Below are positions 22,432 through 33,844 of a DNA stretch of 64,000 nt, one piece after another; position 1 is the first letter of the stretch; every line of letters starts with the position of its first letter. The notes under the pieces are model-generated. The model saw only the letters and a program-made list of their open reading frames with translations, was not told the DNA's origin and searched no databases. The stretch is from assembly GCA_036346375.1 (NCBI GenBank), contig CM070520.1:12907791-12971790 (forward strand), read 5' to 3'. The stretch comes from Guadua angustifolia (lineage: Eukaryota; Streptophyta; Magnoliopsida; Poales; Poaceae). The position numbers and the translations under genes were made by a program.

Positions 22432-23357
22432 CAGCATCTTCAGCAGAGCCTCTAAGAACATCTTCAGCAGAGCCTCTAATTCAGCCCCTAAACCTTAAAA
22501 TAGGGACTTTAGTAAAAAATACAGATCGAGCAGGGCTCCTAATCCAGCCCCTAAAATTAGGAGGCCCCTAAGAGCATCTCCAACAGTGCCTAAAATCCAT
22601 TCCCAAAATCTGATTTTGAGCTTGATTGCAAAAAAAAAGTACTCCAATAGTTCCTCTTTCTAGCTCCTCAAATTTTGGCACGCCCAAAAACAGCACCCCG
22701 ACTCCTCATTTTTGTGCGCTCTGTCCGCGCTCCCAATCAACATTATTTCGCGTCCAGGATGGCCCACCAAACCAATTCAAAGGTGTTTTTGGGAGAAAAT
22801 ATAGGAACTGTTGGAGAACAAGGTATTTTGTAGACCTAAAATTTTTTGAGAAGGTCTCAATCTAAAAATATTGGGAGTCTAAATATTAGGAACTGTTGGA
22901 GATGCTCTAAATTTGCCTCCTCATTTCAATTCGAGGAGCCCTAAACCAAATTTCTAAACATTAAAATAGGGAGTTAAGTGAAGAATGGCTTGCGTTAGTT
23001 CGCTGCAACTGAGCGTGTCTTTGCTGGATGAGTTGCAATTGTTGCATCTGCATCTGCTTCTTTGAAAATTTTGAAAATTTTAAATTTAAATTTTAAATAT
23101 CATGTTTTGAAAATTTTAAATTTAAATTTAAAATATCATGCTTTTAAATTGTAAATGTTAATATGCTTATGTTTTATGTATTACAAATATTTTTGATTGA
23201 ATTTTAGTGGTGTCAAATGAAGATTATACACACGGATATGTCAAAATAGGAGAAAAAAGTAAAATAGAAATTTGAGATTTAGGGATGTTCTTTGGACTTA
23301 TGCTCAAAACAGGGCCCTAAAAATAAAGGAGTTTTAGGGCCCTTGCTGGAGATGCTC
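22432..23357. mobile_element. PIF-like MITE interrupted by a younger MITE
   Basis: The left end is CAGCATCTTCAGCAGAGCC, repeated once at 22454 as GAACATCTTCAGCAG. The right end is GGGCCCTTGCTGGAGATGCTC, and TAA lies on both sides (22429-22431, 23358-23360). Internal phrases pair: CAGCCCCTAAAC on the left with ATAGGGAGTTAAG and GGGCCCTAAAAATAAAGGAG on the right. The element contains the complete 336-bp MITE at 22572-22907. The exact left border is uncertain because of the terminal duplication. Confidence 0.55.
22572..22907. mobile_element. 336-bp PIF/Tourist-like MITE
   Basis: Termini GAGCATCTCCAACAGT and ACTGTTGGAGATGCTC with TAA duplications at 22569-22571 and 22908-22910. The right ~115 bp (from GGGAGAAAATATAGGAACTG) align closely with the right end of the 2.15-kb element at 2488-4638, which makes it a shorter member of that family. 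Confidence 0.82.
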
Positions 23358-23889
23358 TAAGATAACTTTCATATGCCGTTCGGATATAATAACAAAGGTA
23401 AATAGTAGCTAGAACTTATCTCAAACGCATGATAGTATGGCATGCCGTGGTGAGTTAGCACGGTACAATGGAAACAGATGGAGAATCAGTAGTGAACAGA
23501 CGCTACAAAATTTAATTGTGAGCACTCATGATATTATGCCAGCTGAACTAGCTATAGTATCATGTTTACTGCTGCTTAATTATCTGGTGGAAACAAATCG
23601 CAACTTCAATTTTAATTTGTGCCATATAAGTACAAATCATTCTAGATTGGACCAATTAGGCTCCTGCCTGCCTTGTATTTGTCCTGGCTACTAACTAACT
23701 ACAAGTTACAAATGAAACCAAACAGAACAATTAAACAAATTAATCGAGTGGTATTTATTTAAGCTAAAATTGGAGCTTGTTAAGGAGGTAAATGACAAAT
23801 TCTTGGCGCCTGTTTGGATGAACCGAAAGAGCGGAGCAGCTGATTGGATCGAACGAATACCTTACCTCCCCTTTGAGAAGGAAGGAGCC

Positions 23890-24790
23890 AGCGTGGCGTG
23901 GATCGACGGGGAGAACGAACTCCTTACCTCCATTGCCGCACGAGAGGGATGATGAACTCCGCCGCCATGGCTGGCCTGCGGCTGCCTCCCTCCTCCGTCC
24001 CGCCATGGATGGGGGATCTTGCTGCAACGGCAACGCTCCGATGCTGGGCTATATATGGGCTCTGATCCTGGGCTAATATTTTCGGCCCAAAGAGCTATTT
24101 TGGCAACAAACCCCATACTCATTTTCCTTGCTTATTGGCAGCAAACAGTACTCAAACTGAAGCTTTGTTCGAAGCCTCTCGAACTGAAGCAATCTGAAAA
24201 TTCAGCCTCTGGAAAACGAAATATACTTATTTAGTTGTTGCTTAGTGGTTTCGAATTGTATTTCTGAAATGATAACTGACAATTGAACAAAATTCAGGTT
24301 GTTCAGGTGTTGCATGACAGTATGCCATACAAAATTCAGGTTGTTCAGGAATTATTGCTGGGGGTGTCTAAATGTTTGTATTCTGTGCATAGCTTCAAGA
24401 CAAGGAACAGGTGCTGCGTCCTCCATTGCCGCGGGAGAGAGCCTCCACGACCACGGCTCTACCGCGCCGCCATGGCTGGAGTGGACTGGCTGCTGTCTCC
24501 TCCATCCTACCATGGCTACGGATCTCGCTGCGGTGGCAACTCCGAGTGAAGAACGCCAATGGCTGGCTCGGCTTGTAAACCGCAAGTTTCATGGCACATT
24601 TCCTTCCTTACTGTTACTATCCATCAAGCTGGTTGACGGCAATCAATTCCCAAACGGCGGCCTGATTGAAGTTATGCTCATGTTTATAGGCTCTGGAGCT
24701 GAAGCAAGCTGAAACTGAAGTTTCTAAGAGCTGAAAAGTACTCATGCTTATTACAAAATTTAGCTTGTTCAGGTCTTGACATTTGGTTAA
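23890..24790. repeat. Diverged ~480-bp tandem duplication with GC-rich cores
   Basis: Ordered landmarks occur twice: CTCCATTGCCGC, GCCGCCATGGCTGG, CTGAAGCAA(T/G)CTGAAA and ACAAAATT(C/T)AG(G/C)TTGTTCAGG. The GC-rich cores carry short open frames on both strands without recognisable domains. Confidence 0.5.
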
Positions 24791-25309
24791 AACAGTTCAA
24801 CACGATCGATACATAGCTTTCTCAAGAACGAACTTCTGCGGCTGTCAGGTCTCACTGAGGTCTGCATTTCGTCATCTACTCTCACACGGGGTGTTCTATC
24901 TTCCCTGATCAATCTGGGCCGCTTTCTTTACTTCAAACTGAATGCAGATCAGCTTGAGAATTGTGAAATGAAAACTGGGGCATTCCCAAGCCTGCGACGC
25001 CTGTGCTTTGTGGTGCAAAGTCTCACTTCAGCTCTGCCAACAACCGAACACGGAGCTCTCCTGAATCTAGTCTCGCTTCAGCTGCTCTGTCGAGGTGGTT
25101 AAGTGGTTGGTCTTTCCGGCATCGACATCAGACACCTCAAACATCTCAAGAAAGTGACGGTTGGCTGTCGAGTGCCTGACCAAACAAGACAAGACTGGGA
25201 ACGGGCAGTAAAGAGCCATCCGAACAGGCCGAAACTTCTGTTGCTCAAAAGAGTGCATCTGATGGAAAGCCAGAGACCAGCGCGGGAGAAGAAAAGAAAA
25301 GATGTGTAG
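24791..25309 (+). pseudogene. LRR C-terminal fragment of an NLR from another lineage
   Basis: One continuous frame with a single in-frame TAA at 25100-25102. Before it: LTRGVLSSLINLGRFLYFKL and GAFPSLRRLCFVV; after it: VVGLSGIDIRHLKHLKKVTV and HPNRPKLLLL. These are typical of the last leucine-rich repeats of grass NLRs, where the motif GLSGI-L-HLKEI often closes the domain. It is not a close relative of NLR1-3. The CC and NB-ARC parts are absent, and it is probably a decayed remnant. Confidence 0.75.
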
Positions 25310-25929
25310 TCCAACCACGTTTGGATGACAGACTGGATGCTAGTCTCAAGAAGGTAAGGCTTTCGGACGGAGCCTCCTCCTTCTCGGCTTCAGGTGATCG
25401 TCCCTCCCTCGGTTCTGGTAACGGGCGCAGTGCCATCCAGTCAGTTCCTCTACACAGCGACGAGCCTGGTCATTCAGTGAGGTACCATCCCGGTCATCTT
25501 GGTGTCATCTCTTGGCTCGTTCCGTGTTCTTATTTTGTGTACTCATCATGCATGCGTCCGACCTTTTGTACAAACATCGACCCGACCTTGGTGAGATTAT
25601 ATGGACAAATTCCTTCTCGACATTGCAAGCTAGTATTGCGAATCCAGTAATTAACCAACTAGCCATCCTACACGAATGTGATACATATATTTTCAAGTGG
25701 TCACATCATGGTGGACGGTGGCTGTTTTTGTTCTGCGGTATCAGCTATATCGATCACCTGTTGACTGTTGTTATAGCTGCTGGGCTGATGGTGCTGCTGC
25801 GGTGAGGCAGACTGCCATGAAGATGATACAGCTTGGATTCTCAAATCAGGTGAAGCCATGTTCATGTAACTGCTGCCATTCGTGTTCTGTTGCATCCATG
25901 ATTGTTTAGCATTCTTGTACTAAAACCAT

Positions 25930-26455
25930 AAAAATTTAGTAAAATTGGCTACAGGACACGGATGTTTTATGGTGTTTGCTTTAGTACACCGGTTTTTTGC
26001 CTTTGCTAAAGCACCTTAATCTTTAACTATTTGCTGAAACACAATCCGGCCACTAAAATAATATATTCGAATAAGAGAGGAGAGAGAAGGTGGGTACAAA
26101 GTCTATTCTGCCCTTATCAGTCGGTCTAGTACATCACAGCCGGTTTGGTTCAACCTCAAGTAAACAGTGCTGAGTCGAAAGCATAGTGTGGGGCGTTGTT
26201 TCTCTTCCCGAACCGGAACACTGTGCTCTGCGGTCGAACTGATCTGAAGGGATCATGGACACCAGAAAGTCATTTTGAAAATTTTCCTTCTCCGATTCAG
26301 TACGTCAAATATATTATTTTAATGGCTAAAGTGTGTTTCAGTAAATAGCCATAGAAGTTTAGTGTGTTTAAGCAAAGGCATAAAAAGCTGGTGTGGTGAA
26401 GCGAATGCCATAAAATATTAGTTTTCTGTAGCTAATTTTGGCTACAAAGCTTTAT
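25930..26455. mobile_element. ~530-bp element with long inverted repeats
   Basis: The left arm (25945-26075: GGCTACAG, TTTTATGGTGTTTGCTT, TGCCTTTGCTAAAGCAC, GCTGAAACACAATC, CTAAAATAATATATTCGA) is matched in inverted order by the right arm (26300-26455: TCAAATATATTATTTTAATG, GTGTGTTTCAGTAAATAG, AAGCAAAGGCATAAAAAGC, GCCATAAAATATTAG, TTGGCTACAAAGC). Arms of about 150 bp with a GC-richer centre suggest a Mutator-type non-autonomous element. I could not fix a target duplication. Confidence 0.65.
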
Positions 26456-26469
26456 TTATGTTTGACATG

Positions 26470-27180
26470 ATTTCATTCATTTCTGTTCTTGGAGGTTTGG
26501 TTAGGCAGTCGGTGAGTTCACGTGGAAATTCAGTAACTGTGCGCTGAACAGGGAACTTGCTCGATTTCTCACTCGGTGCAGTGCAGGCCAGGTTTTACAC
26601 CCCATCTTTAAACCTGTATTTTATCAGTACCGTGACCCATCTAACACATATCAACAAATTTAATAAGCAACATATCTTGTGCACACAGGGCTCCCGTGTA
26701 CACACCGTACACACCAACTAATAAAAATCATGAAAAATTCTGAAAAAAAATTGTAGATGTACTTTGTAGATTACTCTACCTATGTATGAAGTTTCAAGAT
26801 CAATTTCATTATATATCGAGAGTTAAAAAAAAGAGAGAAAATTCTGATGAGTTTAACTCCTGCGCAAGCTTCCTATGAAAAATTTCATAAATTTCAGAGT
26901 TGAGTTACTATTTTTAGAAAATCTAGTACTACATACTTTATTAAAACTAAAACACTAAAAGAATTAAAAAAAACTAGAGCTGCAACTATTCTAGAAATTT
27001 TACACAGACATCAATACCACCTCTGGACCACCTAAAAAATATTCATAAAATTTGGAACTAGTTGGGTAGCTCTAGAAAATTCTAAGAACTCCTGGCGGTA
27101 ATTAAAAGCTTAATTGAATTGAATTGAATTGAATTTCCAAAAATAGAAACTGGCTGGCTTGGAGCCGTCTCCTCTAGCAG
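26470..27180. other. Intergenic DNA, no supported gene
   Basis: AT-rich DNA without ORFs of note. It contains four GAATT repeats at about 27115-27136. Confidence 0.5.
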
Positions 27181-27189
27181 AAAGACGTA

Positions 27190-27800
27190 ATCTGGTCAAA
27201 GCCGTAGTCCTTTCGTGGCACTTCGCTTCCCTTCTCTATCTGGCATACCGGGCCCACTGCGCCAACCCTTCCCACGCCGCCCCGTCTGCCTCGCCGCCTG
27301 CGCAGAGCTCTGCCGAGCCATCACTTCCCCTCTGACATCGCCAATGCCCCCGGCTCCTCGCGTGCACGGCGATCCCACCGGAAAATCCTGAAGCCGCCAC
27401 TCCCGCCGTCGTCCTTTTCTCCCTAGCCGCAGCACCCCGCTCCGGGCCTGAGAAATGCCTCGCCATGCGCCTATAAAGGAGGCTTTGCTGGCTCGTCTTC
27501 CACCCCACGCTATTCCTGCCCTTCCTCCTCCTGGAAGCTTGCGCAGTTGCCCCTCTAAGGAGCGCCATTGCTGCCGTGAATCAAGAGCTCGGGTAGAGCT
27601 CAATTCTTTCCTCTGGTAAGCCGTTCCCCAATTCCTCCGATTTAAAGCTTTTCCAGGGTTCCCTGATTGTGATCCCCACCTCCTTTGCAGCTCAATTCAT
27701 TGAGAACTCCGCCGCCACGACCACCTTCTTCCACAGCCACGGCCGCCGCCGCCACGCTGCTCCGGTGAGCCCCTAACGCTGTTAACCCCCAGAACAAGAC
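27190..27800 (+). promoter_or_regulatory. Promoter and spliced-leader-like GC-rich block
   Basis: A TATA-like CCTATAAAGG at about 27471 is followed by CT-rich leader-type sequence, a candidate donor TCTG/GTAAGC (~27615) and acceptor TTTGCAG (~27690), then a GCCGCC-rich stretch. It looks like the 5' end of a plant gene whose coding part is missing. The downstream sequence is the conserved 3' flank of NLR2 on the opposite strand. Confidence 0.35.
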
Positions 27801-27879
27801 CCTGACACATGTCAGTGCAAAGATCAATTCCACTAGAAAACGCATGTTTATCAATTTTTTTCATAATACATGGTCAACA

Positions 27880-28375
27880 AACCAACGGAGTTTTTATTTG
27901 CCCTATTGGGTTCGGTTCGTATTATAATTTCGGTTAATTTGGTACACAAAACTTGGAAACCGAATTGTGTAATTCGGTCTAGAAAATTTTCCAAAACCGA
28001 CCATTTAACCGATTAATCACCCTTGGTGCCATGCGTGGAGCTCTTCAAATACAGACGGTCACATCCTTCGCTTGAAGCAGTGTATGTGCTCCATTCTTAT
28101 TATGTCATTCGAGGAAACACGAGTATAATTGGAAACCATTACTTATACACACTGGATATACTTGAGAGAAAGACAAATGCATGCATCATGGATGATCGAG
28201 AAGTCTCCAACACATCTTGCAGAAACCTTCGACTTGTGCGTGCAGGATGAATTGAACCACAAGCGAACGACTGCCTTACAAATTGCAAGTCATCTTAGTA
28301 TCACCTGCAAAAAGCATATAAGAAAATGACTTCTAGTTATTGAATTGCTTGTCTTACGGAGAACAATAGTAAATT
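27880..28375 (-). other. Conserved 3' flank of NLR2 with possible third exon
   Basis: Homologous to 12110-12890 downstream of NLR1. On the minus strand an acceptor TTTTTGCAG ends at 28305 and is followed by exon 28304..28290 coding VILR and a stop. The partner donor would be GCAAG/GTTGGT at 29262/29261, giving an intron of 957 bp, much longer than in NLR1 (336 bp) and NLR3 (335 bp). The extra length lies at 28376-28990, which has no NLR1 counterpart. Confidence 0.45.
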
Positions 28376-28995
28376 TGACCATTGGTTTCTCAAGGGTAAT
28401 AAAGGCTTCTTCTTTTCTTTTAGTTCATTCTTATAAAAATTTTGGTTTAACCTAAATTAAACTCAACACCGAATTTTCAAGCCTATTTTTTACTTAAAGG
28501 AAAATGCAAATTGCTGAAAGTAATGCATGAGAAATTGTGGCTGACGGCTTGGCGAGTGGAATCATGGCAGGATTAGGGGAATTATGGCATGACTAGGGAA
28601 GGGATTAGCATATTATGAGGTTTATGTTTTGTTCTAAATCATTTAAACATCATAGCCGCCGCTCAGCAAGTCTCATAACAACATGCGCTCTTGATTAACG
28701 ACACCGGTGCTGAAGCAGCTCGCCGCCGTGCCCTCGGCATTGACCGGAGCCTCGATCGTTGCCGCTCCTCAACTATACGTACTGATGTACAAATAATGAA
28801 TGATCAATGTATTAAATGACGAAGGAACGATTGACTTGACCCATCTCTAGATCATAGTGTTCGTTCACAATTGAGACAAGTTCCTCGATCTTTGGATTGG
28901 AACGAGGAGTCTATGCATGGCTGGTGGCTAGGGCTTCCGTAATGTTTTTCCCTTCTAGAAATATCTTTAGTAATGTGTAGTTACAATCTTACCTC
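28376..28995. other. Insertion-like segment within the NLR2 3' region
   Basis: Absent from the NLR1 and NLR3 3' regions. No ORF, no terminal repeats or target duplication recognised. Confidence 0.4.
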
Positions 28996-29219
28996 TAAAT
29001 TATTTTAATACATTATACTTGGAGGCGTAGTACATCAAAATCTTAACTAATCTAATCCGTTGGATCCAAAAGAATGAACTGTCCGTGTGTGTTAATTGAT
29101 GTGTAAAGTAAAAGAGCTCTTCTTTTAAGTTTGAGAAAAAAACAAATAGAACACAAGCAATTATTTCTTTGTATTTCAAATATTTGCATGATACGCTAAG
29201 TTCCGAACGCAAATACTAG

Positions 29220-31911
29220 TCAAATCAAAAAAGAGCAGGGGAGGGGGACATAGTTACCAACCTTGCATCCTTTGCCCTGTAGCACTTTACAAGTACTGTC
29301 GTCTCCAGAAATCTGGGCCATAGCCACCAGATAAAGCTCCTTGAGGGATGGAAGGTGCAGCAACCCCTCATGAAGCTTACTTATCCTCTTGCATGCACGA
29401 AGTGTTATATGGGAGAGCCTTGGCATTGCCCCAACTTCTATCCTCCACTCCTCAGTGGAAAATCTATCAAGTATCAACTCTTGCAGCCGAGGGAACCCTT
29501 GGGCATAGCAGGACAAGGTCCGGCCTTCATACCCTTCCAATCGCAGCACCACAAGATAGGGAAGCTTCTCTAGGACTGGCATCGGGTCTTGTTTAATGAC
29601 ATCAGCATATAGGATGAGCTGCCGTAGATTTTGTGGGAAGAGTTGGCTCTCCGGGAGCCTATCGATCACATCAAATTTAAAGAGGTAAATGTCAACCAGG
29701 TGAGGCATGTTTGCAAATATTTTAATGATGTCAATAGGGAGGGTTGTTAGTCGAGTCATGTGGCCCAAAAATGTCACCATATCACTGCAGAAATAGTCAC
29801 TGTGTGGAATATGTAGATATAAGGTTTGGAGCTCCTTTTGTTGGACACTCCTTGGTGCGGAAAATCCGCTATCAAGGTAAACATGCCTTAGAGCAGGGAT
29901 ATCCCATAGAGAGTTTGGGACGATTGAATCAAATACGGTGTCCCTTATATCTATAGTTTGCAAGTAAAGAAGGTGTCCAATGAAAGAAGGGAGAGTGACC
30001 TGTTCACAACCTCTCAACTTGAGACATCTTAGGTGAATGCACTCACCAATTACCTTAGAGAAATTCTTTAGGACTGAGCGTTCTAAGTGAAGAACTCTCA
30101 AGAATCTTAGCTTAGGCAGGGAGAATGATGAAAGTTCAAAGCCAACCACAGTTCGGAGATTTGGTGTTGCCCGAAAAATCTTATCGTCGCAGGAGCTTTG
30201 AAATGAATAACGATAGGATATCATGGTATCATATGATGATGCACCAACTTGGCCTGCATCTTTTTTTAGTGTATCCATATGTTAGCAAAAATGAAACAAA
30301 AATGAACTATGTACAAAGAGAGGAGGGAGACTGACCTACAGTTTTGTCGATGATATTAAAAAAACCATCTTGTCTTGCTTCTTCTATGCACCAGTCACGT
30401 AAAATATCATGAATCCTTATACGTTCAATCCGTCCTTGTACCATGCTTCTGGAAACAACTTGTACCAAGCTTCTTTGAGCCAACTCAGTAACATACTTAC
30501 GTGCGGTTTCTTCTGGTCTATGGTTTGTCGTGTGTCGAATGAAGCACTCTGCTGTCCATAATTCGATAAGATCCAATACTGATATATCATAATCCTCAGG
30601 GAAAGCAACAAGATAGAGGAAGCAAGATTTTAAATAATGATTTGGCAGGTCGCTGTAACTGCGAGCCAGTATGCGTCGCATCATTTGTCCATCCACTGTT
30701 GATGTCCAACTCAAAATCAAATCTGACCATGCTTCTATGTTTAGATTCTTTGACAGATAACCCCCCAGAACTGAAAGTGCAAGTGGTAAGCCATTACATT
30801 TCTTTGCAAGCTTTCTCCCTAGTTCTTCAAAGTCATTTAGATTACATACCGTGGACCTTTTATATGATGGTAAAGCTTTGCTACAAAAGAGTTCCCAACT
30901 TTTCTCATCATTCAAGAGCTTCAGGTCATGAACATAGGTTGGCATTTGAATATGATGTGCAACATCAGTCTTTCGAGTGGTTAACATTACTCTACTACCA
31001 TTTTTTACATCAGGAAATACTTTAACCCTTCTATTTATTTGGTTCCATGTATCTATTTCCCACACATCGTCAAGCACGACTAAATATCTTTTTTGCAATA
31101 GAAAATCATGGATCTTCTTCCCAACCTCACGCTCCTGCATCTGATCAATTTCTCTCGAGTCATCTCTCGCCCCCATTATTTGTTTCATAATATCCTTCAA
31201 TAAATCAGTGCCTTTAAACTTTTGAGATACAGTCACCCAAGCAAATGTGTTAAAGTGTTCTTTGATTTTAGCTGAGCTGTAGACTTTTCTTGCGAGTGTA
31301 GTTTTTCCTGCCCCACCCAAGGCAACTACAGAGACCACACTAAGCATGTTCTCTTGGTCTACTAACTTCCCCACTATCAGTTTGTACTCATTCTCAAAAC
31401 CAACGACGACATCATCTTCAATATTTTGATACATGAGATGGTAATCTTGCGGAAATTCATCCCCAACATGACCATTCCCTGCTGAGGTATCACCCAAATC
31501 AACAACTTTCAGACGGTTTGCACTGTCACATATCTCACTGATCTTCCTTCTTATACGTTTAATTTGAACACCGACTTTATGAAGGGTAATCAAGTCACTT
31601 GGTAAGCGAGCATACCTTGACATGGAACCCATGAAGCCCTTTTTCAGCCTGTTCCTCTTCTCCATGTACTCTGCAACTTCGATGACATTCTCAGCCTCAT
31701 ACGCTGCATCCCTGATCTGGCTGACCCAGGTTGCAGCAGTTGCGTTTCCCGATCTCCACTTGGTGTCGGCATCTTTCAGGAAGGACTGCAACCGCTTCAG
31801 CTCATCTTTCAAGAACGCCACTTCAAGGTTGACTCGACATAAAAATGTTGTCTCCTGAACTGCAAGGTTGCTCAAGTTCCCAACCACGGCACGAACAGCA
31901 GACTGAGCCAT
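29220..31911 (-). CDS. NLR2: CC-NB-ARC-LRR disease resistance protein, RPM1-like
   Basis: Predicted cytoplasmic immune receptor. Exons 31911..30336 and 30253..29220 are joined by removing an 82-bp GT-AG phase-1 intron at the same position as in NLR1 and NLR3, giving 869 codons. Coiled-coil domain with EAENVIE (72-78); NB-ARC with GGAGKTT (199-205), FNTFAWVTVSQ, LVVLDDVWEIDTW, GSRVMLTTR, GLPLALSVLGGYL and RIHDILRDW at the MHD position; LRR exon with NSLWDIPALRHVYL. It differs from NLR1 and NLR3 in several blocks: an extra segment TKWRSGNATAATW in the coiled coil, QDYHLMYQN before the NB-ARC, and an LRR about eight residues shorter around HMTRLTTLP. No frame damage. Its upstream sequence is not similar to the NLR1/NLR3 leader, so it probably has a different promoter. 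Confidence 0.92.
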
Positions 31912-32189
31912 TGTTATGGTCTCCCCCTTTCTCCCTGGCTCTCCTTCGGATGGAAACGTAAGGGGTGCACGTGGGACAGGTGAGACTGATATAATGAAAT
32001 ATTTGTTAGCCTCAGGTGAGACTAATCTTTGGAATGCTTAGTCAAGGACATATCGTAAAAGAATTGATCCCTAATTATTTTTATGATTTTTGGTGGTACT
32101 AATGTCGAACAGCTGTATTACAAACGCCATGCACTTATTCAGTCGCTCCCGAACATGTTTTTAATGTTTTTTTTTTGTTTCATTAACTA
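31912..32189. promoter_or_regulatory. Presumed NLR2 promoter and leader
   Basis: Immediately upstream of the NLR2 start codon on the minus strand. No clear TATA box or leader intron is visible, and there is no similarity to the NLR1/NLR3 leader. Called only from position. Confidence 0.3.
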
Positions 32190-33070
32190 GTCGGCAACGT
32201 ATGCATTCGAACAGGCTAACTTCTCTAAAATATTTAGTCTCTTTATCAACAGATAAAATAATTTAATTGTGAAAATAGTAATTAATATAAAGTTTATTTA
32301 GAGTATATTAAAGTACAATCTAAATCAAAATATCTAATCATCCTTTAAATTTTTTATTATAGATTTGCATGTTTTTAGATCATACTTGCTGCGGATTTCT
32401 TTTTTAGTTTTAGATTTGAATTTGTATAAAAAAATCAATTTCTGTTTCCTTTTAATTATTAGTCCAAATTTTAGTTTTTTAAGGTGGCGAAATATTTGGT
32501 GGAAACCACCTATTCTATGAAAACTCTGTGAAACCACCCATAGAAGTTTTGAAAAATTTTCAAAAAATTATCATATGTAGGAGAGGTGAACTTCTACAAT
32601 CTTGCAAAATTTGAAGATGAAACTCAATCGCATTTGAAAGATATGAAAAAGACAAACAGCAAAATAAATAGTGCTAAACAGTGAAAATTACTATTCATGC
32701 TCAATTTGTCTTTTTCATATCTTTCAAATGCGATTGAGTTTCATCTTCAAATTTGGCAGGATTGTAGAAGTTCACCTCCCCTATATATGGTAATTTTTTG
32801 AGAATTTTTTAAAACTTCTACAGGTGGTTTTCACGGAGTTTTCATAGAATAGGTGGTTTCCACCAAATATTTCGCCTTTTAAGGTTTCACTTTGTAATGC
32901 ATATGAAAAATCAAATTGCTAATTTTTATTTTATTTATAATTCCAAATATTAGTTAATATGAATTGTTTTAAAATTTTATTTTATTGTTTCTAATTTTAA
33001 TTTAATTATTATTCTGGATTTTAGTCATTTATGGATGTTACTTTGGAAGTCGTATGAAATCAAAATATAG
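32190..33070. repeat. Segment repeated in inverted orientation at 45.96-46.52 kb
   Basis: Reverse-complemented, this AT-rich block matches 45960-46520: shared phrases include CTTCCAAAGTAACATC, AAATGACTAAAA, CTAAAACTAAAAAAGAAATC, TTAAAGGATGAT and AAAGAGACTAAATA. The copy here contains the hairpin MITE at 32486-32876; the other does not. Non-coding. Confidence 0.8.
32486..32876. mobile_element. Hairpin MITE with 9-bp target duplication (Mutator-type)
   Basis: Nearly the whole 391-bp element is an inverted repeat. Arms of about 170 bp begin with GGCGAAATATTTGGTGGAAA and its complement and surround a loop of about 40-50 bp. The 9-bp direct repeat TTTTAAGGT flanks it (32477-32485, 32877-32885), the length made by Mutator-like transposases. 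The paralogous locus at about 46145 is empty. The arms differ at only a few positions, so a transcript would fold into a long near-perfect hairpin, a potential small-RNA precursor (inference). Confidence 0.9.
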
Positions 33071-33229
33071 CATAATTTTTTTTAGTATGCTACATCGATA
33101 ACTTTTGACTGCTCAGCGAAGCAAGATTGTATGAAGTCCTGGTAGCCTTTCTTGTGTACATGTAGCAAAGATTTAAGGAATAATCCTGGTACACTTTCAT
33201 GTAAGTGTCGAAGAAATCGCAAAAAATGC

Positions 33230-33780
33230 GAAGCATGAACGTTTGCACTTTGACATATTCCTGTGAAGCAAAAAAAAATGAAGCAAAAAATGCGAAGCAT
33301 GAAGCACTGCGACAGATCATTCCAAACGCTTTCGGCAGCACGACAAGACTAGGAAGCTGCTTCTCAGGACCGGCGTCGAGTATTTGTTTAATGACTTCGA
33401 TCGGCACTTAGAAAAGGAGCTGTCGTAGATTTTCTTGGAAGAGTTGGCTCTCAGGAGACGTGAGGAGACGAGAGGTAGACTTTTTCTTTCCCAAAAGAGA
33501 CAGCAGGAGCTGTGAATACGTAACATCTCGAATCAAAAATAGGAAATACGTAACTTTGGAATGCGTAATACAGATCGGTATCGGAACGTTTGCACTTTGA
33601 CATATTCCTGTGGACGGTTGCGCTGCGACAGATCATTCCAAACGCTTTCAGCAGCACGACAAGACCAGGAAGCTGCTTCTCAGGACCGGCATCGAGTATT
33701 TGTTTAATGACTTCGGCACTTAGAAAAGGAGCAGTCAAGATTTTCTTGGAAGAGTTGGCTCTCAGGAGAGGGGAGGAGAT
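33230..33780. repeat. Tandem duplication of an LRR segment, ~350-bp spacing
   Basis: CGTTTGCACTTTGACATATT, AGATCATTCCAAACGCTTTC, GGAAGCTGCTTCTCAGGACC and TTTCTTGGAAGAGTTGGCTC occur in the same order starting at 33239 and 33587. Between them lies sequence present once. Confidence 0.8.
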
Positions 33781-33844
33781 GACAGGAAGACTTTTTCTTT
33801 CCGAAAGACAGCAAGAGCTGTGAATATGCTAGAAGGAAGCATAA

